Shown: piece by piece, positions 7,679-13,867 of the stretch
How the letters are laid out: every line of letters starts with the position of its first letter
Position numbering within the stretch: position 1 is the stretch's first letter
Assembly (NCBI GenBank): GCA_002306815.1
Contig: DBTA01000037.1
Span: 172,749-192,985, forward strand
Reading direction: 5' to 3'
DNA length: 20,237 bases
Source of the DNA: Dehalococcoidia bacterium UBA1328
Lineage (GTDB): Bacteria; Chloroflexota; Dehalococcoidia; Lucifugimonadales; Lucifugimonadaceae
The notes under the pieces: generated by a model
The model's database searches: none
Seen by the model: only the letters and a program-made list of their open reading frames with translations
Told to the model about the DNA's origin: nothing
Translations under genes and position numbers: made by a program

Positions 7679-7802
7679 GTGAGGGTATAGGTGCTCGCGA
7701 GTATCAAAGAAATAGTCTAAGACTTTCGTTGTTAGTGGAGTGCAGCCCACTCACATTTCTGGACGTCAACATTCTGAAGCTCCAATTTAGGCTCAGGAAA
7801 AT

Positions 7803-7922
7803 TTGGAAAGTCGCCGAGTTCAGATATGGAATCGGTTCAAGTTTTGGGGTGGGGTCGCGTTACTCATCGTCTTAGCCGTATTCTTTTTGATCTCGATAAT
7901 CAGCGGCTGTGAATATCGATAG
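7803..7922 (+). CDS. Candidate small single-span membrane protein (39 aa)
   Basis: A short frame from TTG 7803 to TAG 7920-7922. AGGA at 7795-7798 lies four bases before the TTG. The protein has a positively charged N-terminus (Arg4, Arg5, Arg11, Lys13), then one strongly hydrophobic stretch at about residues 14-33 (FWGGVALLIVLAVFFLISII) and a short tail ending SGCEYR. This is the pattern of an N-in single-pass membrane microprotein. It stands alone between the clpX terminator and the tail of the convergent purN, with only five bases between the two stop codons, and a candidate promoter lies about 125 bases upstream. I recognise no family. It could be a chance frame, but charge pattern, hydrophobicity and ribosome-binding site together argue against that. 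No ATG is available in the frame. Confidence 0.5.
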   Translation: MESRRVQIWNRFKFWGGVALLIVLAVFFLISIISGCEYR

Positions 7923-7927
7923 TAGAA

Positions 7928-8728
7928 CTAATTTCTAATCGATGCTTCGACTTCTGGCGTGAGGTCGGTGATTTCGCCTGAGCCGGTCGGGTCGATTCTG
8001 CCTGATGCCACGGCTTTAATCGTTTCAATTAGCAGAGGACGTTCTCTAAGGAGACCGGCTTCCCTGATTGCCTTGAACAGCGGAAGCTTTTCGCCTGGGT
8101 CCGATTTGAGCATAGCGAGATCGGTTCCAGTGAGTTCGTTCCAGAGCGTTTCGAAAGCTCCGCCACGGACTGTGAATTTTGTCGTGGAAAGAACGGGTCC
8201 TTCGTCTACGTCTTCAGTCGAAACGTGAATCATTGCACCGGTTTCGTTTAGTCCTTCAGTGATCACATCCCAGACCGCCTGTTGCCACATTCCAATCGTT
8301 CCGCCCGGGAGAGCGGGATGAAGGTTCAATGTGATGTACTCAGAGCACAGTAGCGGTGCGATGAGCATGTATCCGGCGTGAACGGCGATATCTGTGCTGT
8401 ACGGCCGTAGGAGCTCAATTGCGGCTCGGTCAAATTTTTCACGCAGCTCGGACCACGGTCGATTTTCGTGAGTTTGTCGAAAATCCCTGGAAGAAAGGGT
8501 TACAAGTGGTATACCTTTCGACTCGACAAGATCGAGAAATCGATCGGTTCGCTTCGTCTGACCTTTTACGCGGTTGACGAAAACGAACGCGAGTTCAGCG
8601 TTAAGGGATCCTGACTCAATGGCATCGAGTCCGGCCTTCAGAAGACCGTACGAGCCCTCGCCGCGACCCGTAGAAAACCAGCCGATTTTTAGTGGCGTGT
8701 ATTTCGTCAAATCAGATGATGACGGCAC
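7928..8728 (-). CDS. PurN-like formyltransferase family protein
   Basis: A 266-residue protein of the formyltransferase N-terminal fold, which moves a formyl group from 10-formyltetrahydrofolate to an amine; in PurN the acceptor is glycinamide ribonucleotide in purine synthesis. The active-site set is recognisable: Asn135 and His137 in NLHPALPGG, and Asp175 in EDVDEGPVL after TGAMIHVS. It differs from standard PurN (about 190-210 residues): the N-terminal GxGxN loop reads FSTGRGEGSYG, there is extra sequence around 60-105, and about 70 residues follow the catalytic Asp region. It may be a divergent PurN or a relative acting on another amine. GTG 8728 lies three bases after the xseB stop, so the two are probably translated from one message; TTG at codon 7 is an alternative start. 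Confidence 0.8.
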   Translation of the reverse strand: MPSSSDLTKYTPLKIGWFSTGRGEGSYGLLKAGLDAIESGSLNAELAFVFVNRVKGQTKRTDRFLDLVESKGIPLVTLSSRDFRQTHENRPWSELREKFDRAAIELLRPYSTDIAVHAGYMLIAPLLCSEYITLNLHPALPGGTIGMWQQAVWDVITEGLNETGAMIHVSTEDVDEGPVLSTTKFTVRGGAFETLWNELTGTDLAMLKSDPGEKLPLFKAIREAGLLRERPLLIETIKAVASGRIDPTGSGEITDLTPEVEASIRN

Positions 8729-8731
8729 GAA

Positions 8732-9016
8732 CTAAGCGTCCTCGACTTTGTCGCCGTTGATCTCCTCGGGGTCTTCGACGAGATTCATCTGTTCAGCGAA
8801 ATTCGCCTGCATGCGTGTGATTTTCAGTTCCGACTTGGACAGTATTTCGTTGCACTTGGTTGCGAGCTTCATTCCTGTCTCGAAAAGCTTGGTTGATTCG
8901 TCGAGAGAAAGTCCGCCAGCTTCGAGTGTACGAACTACTTCTTCGAGTTCAGAAAAGGATTTTTCGAACGATTTAGCTGCCGGTTTTCCTGGTTCTTTCT
9001 CTGACGATTCTGCCAT
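8732..9016 (-). CDS. xseB: Exodeoxyribonuclease VII small subunit
   Basis: A 94-residue protein with the XseB signature: SFEKSFSELEEVVRTLEAGG followed by LSLDESTKLFETGMKLATKCNEIL, two amphipathic helices forming the core. Several copies coat each large subunit of ExoVII, which degrades single-stranded DNA from both ends to short oligonucleotides. A charged leader (1-15) and an acidic tail (about 79-94) flank the helices. The ATG at 9016 has AGGA five bases upstream. It lies downstream of xseA (88-base gap) and directly before purN, in the usual pairing with its large subunit. Confidence 0.95.
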   Translation of the reverse strand: MAESSEKEPGKPAAKSFEKSFSELEEVVRTLEAGGLSLDESTKLFETGMKLATKCNEILSKSELKITRMQANFAEQMNLVEDPEEINGDKVEDA

Positions 9017-9104
9017 CGGTTTCCTGTCGGTTGATTGTGTTGAGTAATTGTAGCGTTACTCGGTTCAGATGATTTCGATTAATGACGTAATCCGCTCGAA
9101 GTTC

Positions 9105-10346
9105 CTAATCTTTTGAGTCGCTCGTATCGACGTTATCGACCGTGGTTTCCACGCCACCATCGGCAAATATAACGCCGAGTTTGTCACCCGATTTGAACTG
9201 CTCAGCGCTGGTGGCAACGCTGCCGTCAGCTAAACGTGTGATCGTGTATCCCCTGCTCAGGATCTTGGATGGCCCGAGAGCGTTCAGCGAGGCCTCGACT
9301 GTGGCCAATCTTTGCCGGGATGACTCGACTAGTCGTTGACCTGCAAGTCGTGCACGAGTCAAAAGTTCGTCGATTCGTTGACGCGGAGCGTCCGTGTCGG
9401 GAATCTGCATGCTCATACGGTCGACCGCTAGCTCGAATTGGGAACGACAGTCTCTCATGGATCTGGTGACGATTTCGTCGATGCGATCTGAGAAACCGGA
9501 GATATATGCAGACAGGTCTCGAATGTCGGGGGCGACAATTTCGGCTGCCGCTGACGGTGTGGGGGACCGTCGATCTGCGACGTAGTCAGCAATAGTTGTG
9601 TCGGTTTCGTGTCCAACCGCGCTTATGGTGGGTACGTCGGAGGCAAAAATCGCTCGAGCGACAGATTCCTCGTTGAATGGCCACAGGTCTTCTAGCGATC
9701 CTCCACCGCGAGCTACGATGGCAACATCAATGTCGTCCATCGCGTTTAACGCCCGAAACGCCTGGACGATTTCTGGAGCCGCTCTTTCTCCTTGAACCGA
9801 GGTTGGAATCAGGGTCAGTTCTGCGAGGGGATACCGCCGAGAGAGAACGTTCAATATGTCCTGAATTACCGCTCCGGTGGGTGATGTGATTACCGCAATT
9901 CGGGCAGGTAGCTCAGGTATCGGACGTTTGCGCCCTGAATCGAAAAGTCCTTCCGCTTCAAGGCGTTTGCGCATCTCTTCGAACGCCTGTTGGAGAGCGC
10001 CGATTCCGTCGGGTTCGACACGATCAACGTAGTACTGAACGTCGCCACGGGCGGTGTACATCGAAATGCGACCATGGCAAATAACCTGGTTTCCATCTGC
10101 GAAAAACTCTCCGCCACGACCGGATCGGAACATCACTCCGCGAATTACAGATTTTTCGTCCTTCAGGGCGAAATAGTGGTGTCCTGAAGACGGATTGCGG
10201 TAGCCGGATACTTCACCAACAACAGTTAGATCGGCTAGGCGTGGGTCGGATTCGAGACTTGCTTTGAGGTAATCGGTGACGGCACTAACTGTGTACGCAG
10301 TCGTATGACTTGCGACGTCACCTTGTGAATCGTAGTTGTCGGTCAT
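9105..10346 (-). CDS. xseA: Exodeoxyribonuclease VII large subunit
   Basis: A 413-residue catalytic subunit of normal to slightly short length. The N-terminal OB-fold (about 18-115) begins TVSAVTDYLKASLE and contains VVGEVSGYRNPSSGHHYFALKDE. The nuclease domain has the family hallmarks ITSPTGAVIQDILNVLSRRYP, ARGGGSLEDLWPFNEE and ISAVGHETDTTIADYVADRRSPTPSAAAE, which carry the metal and DNA-contact residues. A long helical stretch follows, where small subunits attach, then a C-terminal segment SRGYTITRLADG. No clear Shine-Dalgarno precedes ATG 10346. About 210 bases separate it from efp, enough for its own promoter. Confidence 0.96.
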   Translation of the reverse strand: MTDNYDSQGDVASHTTAYTVSAVTDYLKASLESDPRLADLTVVGEVSGYRNPSSGHHYFALKDEKSVIRGVMFRSGRGGEFFADGNQVICHGRISMYTARGDVQYYVDRVEPDGIGALQQAFEEMRKRLEAEGLFDSGRKRPIPELPARIAVITSPTGAVIQDILNVLSRRYPLAELTLIPTSVQGERAAPEIVQAFRALNAMDDIDVAIVARGGGSLEDLWPFNEESVARAIFASDVPTISAVGHETDTTIADYVADRRSPTPSAAAEIVAPDIRDLSAYISGFSDRIDEIVTRSMRDCRSQFELAVDRMSMQIPDTDAPRQRIDELLTRARLAGQRLVESSRQRLATVEASLNALGPSKILSRGYTITRLADGSVATSAEQFKSGDKLGVIFADGGVETTVDNVDTSDSKD

Positions 10347-10556
10347 AAGCGAATGATTTCACACTTGATCGACAGCTACCAGCATCAGCGTCCGGATATT
10401 CAATACGAATGGTTGCAATCGCATCCAACATCCCTTGCAGGCAGGGAGTTAGAGAATGGGACTTTAGGTGTGTGAGTGAGTTAGTCTTTGATGGGATGTT
10501 TTGACCCACACCCTGACTTCTCCTTGGGAGAGAGGGAACGTCGAACGTGCTGTGGT
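10347..10556. repeat. efp-xseA spacer with REP-like palindromes
   Basis: No convincing gene. At about 10511-10537 (plus) the run CCCTGACTTCTCC-TTG-GGAGAGAGGG folds as CTCC/GGAG with an outer CCCT/AGGG, resembling the short 'CCCTCACCCT...CTCCC...GGGAG' dispersed repeats of many genomes. A second hairpin TCCCT (10431-10435)/AGGGA (10443-10447) lies nearby. Neither is followed by a T-run in the direction of the flanking genes. A 37-codon frame on the minus strand overlapping the xseA start (from 10433) is not supported. Confidence 0.4.
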
Positions 10557-11120
10557 TTACTCGGCGCGGCCGGTGTATTCGCCGGTGGTGGTGTTGACCA
10601 TGATTCTGTCACCGGTCGAGACAAACAGGGGGACCTGCAAAGTCAAACCAGTAGTGGTTGTTGCTGGCTTTGTTGCACCGCTCTGGGTGTCGCCTCGAAG
10701 TCCGACTTCAGTCAGACCAATTTCTAGAACGACTGAAGGTGCAACTTCGACTGAGAGCGGGACACCCTCGTACATCGTTACTTCCAGCGTGTCGCCCTCA
10801 GCGATGTACTTGAGTGCATCGCCCAGCACTTCTTCGGTGATGGCAAACTGTTCGAATGTTTCGGTATCCATGAAGTTGTGCATGTCGCCGTCAGGGTAGA
10901 GGTACTGCACAGTTGGAGTTTCGACTTCAGCTCTGGTCAGTTTCTGGTTGCCCTGGAGCTTTCGCTCGTAGACATTTCCGGTCTGCACCTGCCGAACCTT
11001 CAGCGTCAGAGTCGGTGGAGCCTTGGGTGCCTGACGGTGTTGCCAGTCGAGGATCTGGTAGACGTCATCATCAAGGATGATGGTCATATTTCGACGAATT
11101 TCGCTGGAGGAGATTGTCAT
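10557..11120 (-). CDS. efp: Translation elongation factor P
   Basis: A 187-residue three-domain EF-P of standard length, which binds the ribosome E site and rescues stalling at consecutive prolines. Domain I ends near residue 65, domain II carries VTMYEGVPLSVEVAPSVVLE, and domain III has GATKPATTTTGLTLQVPLFV and the closing GDRIMVNTTTGEY. The domain I tip loop that normally reads PG(K/R)G is altered to QAPKAPP, with Lys33 at the position that is modified in other EF-Ps (Lys34 in E. coli, Arg32 in Pseudomonas). No modification enzyme (EpmA/EpmB, EarP, YmfI) is in the window. GGAA lies five bases before the ATG. It follows pepP by 71 bases, a common pairing. Confidence 0.95.
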   Translation of the reverse strand: MTISSSEIRRNMTIILDDDVYQILDWQHRQAPKAPPTLTLKVRQVQTGNVYERKLQGNQKLTRAEVETPTVQYLYPDGDMHNFMDTETFEQFAITEEVLGDALKYIAEGDTLEVTMYEGVPLSVEVAPSVVLEIGLTEVGLRGDTQSGATKPATTTTGLTLQVPLFVSTGDRIMVNTTTGEYTGRAE

Positions 11121-11191
11121 CGCAGTTCCGTGTTTTCCTTTGGGGGCGCAGTGTTCTCGTTTCGACTTTCAAATATACGTGAAAATTGACT

Positions 11192-12277
11192 CTAGAACGT
11201 CATTTTTTCGGCATGACTGAGAACTCGCGCTTTGTCGTTCTCGAGAACCACGACATCTTCAATGCGAACGCCACCCCAGCTGGGGATGTAAATGCCTGGT
11301 TCTATAGTGAAGGGCATTCCGTTTTCAAGCTTGCCTTTCGAGTTAGGTCCTACGCCGGGATTTTCATGAACTTCGAGTCCCAGACCGTGTCCAAGGCTGT
11401 GCCCGAAATCGTTTTCGTGACCTGCCTCTGAAATGATTTTTCTTGCGATAGCGTCGCAGTCTTCACCGGTCATGCCCGACGTGACCATATCTATTGCCGC
11501 GAGTTGGGCGGTGAGCACGATGTCGTAGACGCGCTTAATCTCGTCATCTGCCTCTCCAAGCACGACGGTTCGTGTTAAATCCGAGCAGTATCCCTCGTAG
11601 CGAGCACCGCAGTCGAAGACGATGGTTTGGCCTTCGACGAGCTTTGAATCGCTAGTCGCGTGGTGCGGCCGCGCAGCGTTGGGTCCTACAGCGACGATGG
11701 TGTCGAAGGAGATGGATTCAGCTCCCCGCTCGCGTACCGCCTTTTCGAAGATCCATGCCGCTTCTTTTTCGGTCATACCAACTTCAAGCTGAGCCGCGGT
11801 TTCTTCAAAGGCTTGATCGCCAATGTTTATGGCGCGCTGGAGTAGTTCTAGCTCTCCAGCGTCTTTGTACGCCCTGAGGTCAACTCCGATTCCAGAAGTA
11901 GGTTTGAGCTCGGGGTCAGCGTCGTTCTCTTTTAGTGCTTTTTGGAAGCGTTCGAGAGTTCCGACAGTCATGTCATCGGATTCGAAACCAAGTGTATTTA
12001 TTTCGAATTCTTTGACGAGATTGGCAAGCCAATCGGACTTTCCACCGATTCGATCAATCCGCCATCCTGGTGCATGTTGTGCCGCTTGTTCGGTGTAGCG
12101 GAAGTCTGTGCAAATTACCGCGTCGTTTTGAGTTACGAGCAGATAGCCTGCGCTGCTGACGAATCCCGAGACATAACGACGATTCTCGCCATTGCTAATG
12201 AATATCGCATCCAACTCGTCTTTGGCGAGTCGCTCTCGAAGCTTTTGGACGCGCGATGGAAATCGGAAATCGCTCAA
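11192..12277 (-). CDS. pepP: Xaa-Pro aminopeptidase / M24B metallopeptidase
   Basis: A 361-residue two-domain 'pita-bread' peptidase, the length of the short PepP/PepQ type. The creatinase-like N domain covers about 1-130, and the catalytic M24 domain the rest. All five metal ligands are visible: Asp222 in FDCG, Asp233 in CSDLTRT, His297 in GHSLGHGLG, Glu326 in TIEPGIY and Glu340 in VRIEDVVV. It removes N-terminal residues preceding proline from peptides; aminopeptidase or Xaa-Pro dipeptidase activity cannot be told apart by sequence here. The start is TTG 12277, with GAGG about ten bases upstream. It lies 30 bases downstream of aroQ and upstream of efp, a frequent bacterial arrangement linking two proline-related functions. 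Confidence 0.92.
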   Translation of the reverse strand: MSDFRFPSRVQKLRERLAKDELDAIFISNGENRRYVSGFVSSAGYLLVTQNDAVICTDFRYTEQAAQHAPGWRIDRIGGKSDWLANLVKEFEINTLGFESDDMTVGTLERFQKALKENDADPELKPTSGIGVDLRAYKDAGELELLQRAINIGDQAFEETAAQLEVGMTEKEAAWIFEKAVRERGAESISFDTIVAVGPNAARPHHATSDSKLVEGQTIVFDCGARYEGYCSDLTRTVVLGEADDEIKRVYDIVLTAQLAAIDMVTSGMTGEDCDAIARKIISEAGHENDFGHSLGHGLGLEVHENPGVGPNSKGKLENGMPFTIEPGIYIPSWGGVRIEDVVVLENDKARVLSHAEKMTF

Positions 12278-12307
12278 TGCGAATGAACCTCGGTTTGTGA
12301 ATAGAGA

Positions 12308-12748
12308 CTAACTGTCGATCAATGAAGTGAGATGGTCGAGGGCGTAAATGTACCCCGACGGACCGAATCCTGCCATTTGGCCAACCGCTTTGGCGGCGAA
12401 AACGGATTCCTGTCTGAACTTTTCTCGTGCGTGAATGTTCGACAGGTGAACCTCGACGAACGGCAACGAGGCGTCGAGCAAGGCATCCAGTATCGAGTAA
12501 CCAACCTGAGTGAGCGCGCCAGCGTTGAGGATTACACCAGACGCTCCAGATGATTCTTCCTGGATGAAGTCGACAATTGCACCTTCGTGGTTCGACTGGA
12601 AAAACCGGACTGTCACACCTAGGGCTTCGGCTTTAGCAGCAATATCACCCTCTATATCGGCGAGAGTTTTTGTGCCGTACAGCGAATGATCTCGCTTACC
12701 GAGATTGTTCAGATTGGGTCCGTTTACTACAAGAATCGTTGCTGGCAA
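12308..12748 (-). CDS. aroQ: Type II 3-dehydroquinate dehydratase
   Basis: A 146-residue dodecameric enzyme of normal length, converting 3-dehydroquinate to 3-dehydroshikimate in aromatic amino acid synthesis. Numbering coincides with the Mycobacterium tuberculosis enzyme: Asn12 in GPNLNNLG, Arg19, catalytic Tyr24 (LYG), Asn75 in NAGALT, His101 in EVHLSNIHARE and Arg112. The residue usually found as His81 (GAxTHT) is Gln81 here (GALTQV), and NPGA is NAGA, so the substrate-binding loop is unusual although the proton-transfer residues remain. The start is TTG 12748, with GGAAG about six bases upstream. About 80 bases separate it from the recombinase gene, and 30 from pepP. Confidence 0.93.
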   Translation of the reverse strand: MPATILVVNGPNLNNLGKRDHSLYGTKTLADIEGDIAAKAEALGVTVRFFQSNHEGAIVDFIQEESSGASGVILNAGALTQVGYSILDALLDASLPFVEVHLSNIHAREKFRQESVFAAKAVGQMAGFGPSGYIYALDHLTSLIDS

Positions 12749-12829
12749 GATTTACTTCCGTTTCCGGGTTTTCACGATTGTGGACACGATAGGTAATTCT
12801 TAAGAAAGTGTCCTCTTCGATCAAGATTA

Positions 12830-13849
12830 CTACGTGGCCGACTCAAAATGCTCCGACTTTGTATCGCCAGAATTGTCGGTCGATTTCTTTTTGGATGCCC
12901 TAGGATGCGCGCCCAGGTATACGTTGCGGGCTTGTTCAGCCGAAATATGAGTGTAGATCTGGGTCGTTGCCGGACTGGTGTGCCCCAGTAAGTCCTGAAC
13001 AACACGTAAGTCAGCACCACCGTCCAGAAGATGTGTGGCAAAACTGTGCCGCAGTGAGTGGGTGTGGAAATCTGGATCAAGGCCAGCTGCAAGTGCGTAT
13101 TTTTTTACGATTCTTTGCATAGATCGAGCACTAAGTCTGCCCCCGGACTGGTTCATCCAAAGTGCAGATTCTGTATTCCTGGATACAAATCTTGGACGGA
13201 CATAGGACAAATACTTCTCGATCCAGTCGGCTGCTTGCGAACCGAATAGGGCGATTCGGGGTTTCGACCCTTTTCCGATCACTCTGATTTCTCGGTTTTC
13301 TAGGTCTATGTCCGCCACGTCTGTCGAGTTAGCTTCAGAAACTCTAAGACCTGCTCCGTAGAGTAGTTCCAGCAAGGCTCGGTCACGGATTCCAGCGTTC
13401 GTCGTGGTGTTGGGTTCGTCAAGGAGTCGCTCAATCTCGAAGCTGGATGCTATCGCCGGCAGCTTTTTTTCTTTTCGTGGACCGACCACCAGGTCAGCAG
13501 GATCGGTCTCGATTATTCCTTCGTTACGTAGGAATCGATAGAACGACTTAAGCGCCGAAAGCTTACGGGCGATGCTGCTCCGCTCGAACTCGTCGGTGAC
13601 TAGCGAAGCGAGATAACCACGTAGAAACAGTCGGTCGGTCTTGTCAAGATAGCCGCCCTCATGAGCTTCAAGATACTCGACGAACGGAACTAGATCGTTG
13701 ATGTAGTTTCGAACCGTGTGTTCGGTCAGCTGGCGAGTTGTCGACAGGTGCTCGGCAAAGTCACGAACGTACCCGGTCATCTTCGGGTTATCGTTCTTTC
13801 GAAGGACTGCCTCCATCGCCGGTGATGGAAGCTTCACGTCGGTGCTCAT
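12830..13849 (-). CDS. Tyrosine recombinase of the XerC/XerD type
   Basis: A 339-residue recombinase; XerC/D are usually about 300, the excess being an N-terminal leader (about 20 residues) and a charged C-terminal tail (from about 318). The SAM-like DNA-binding domain spans about 23-112 and the catalytic domain about 135-315. The six catalytic residues are all present: Arg169 (GAGLRVSE), Lys193 (GKGSKPR), His264 and Arg267 (HSLRHSFATHLL), His290 (LLGHTSPATT) and the nucleophile Tyr299 (IYTH). Such proteins resolve chromosome dimers at dif. The position directly after topA (18 bases) is the common housekeeping Xer location, so this is most likely the chromosome-dimer recombinase rather than a phage integrase. 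XerC and XerD cannot be separated from this alone. Confidence 0.92.
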   Translation of the reverse strand: MSTDVKLPSPAMEAVLRKNDNPKMTGYVRDFAEHLSTTRQLTEHTVRNYINDLVPFVEYLEAHEGGYLDKTDRLFLRGYLASLVTDEFERSSIARKLSALKSFYRFLRNEGIIETDPADLVVGPRKEKKLPAIASSFEIERLLDEPNTTTNAGIRDRALLELLYGAGLRVSEANSTDVADIDLENREIRVIGKGSKPRIALFGSQAADWIEKYLSYVRPRFVSRNTESALWMNQSGGRLSARSMQRIVKKYALAAGLDPDFHTHSLRHSFATHLLDGGADLRVVQDLLGHTSPATTQIYTHISAEQARNVYLGAHPRASKKKSTDNSGDTKSEHFESAT

Positions 13850-13867
13850 AGGTTCACCGCCGGTTCG

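Noticed and set aside
10318..10433. 37-codon minus-strand frame overlapping the xseA start
   Set aside because: No well-spaced ribosome-binding site and its end overlaps the conserved xseA reading frame.
12830..13849. Tyrosine recombinase as a phage or island integrase
   Set aside because: It sits in the usual housekeeping place after topA, has XerC/D length and motifs, and no phage genes or att repeats are visible nearby.
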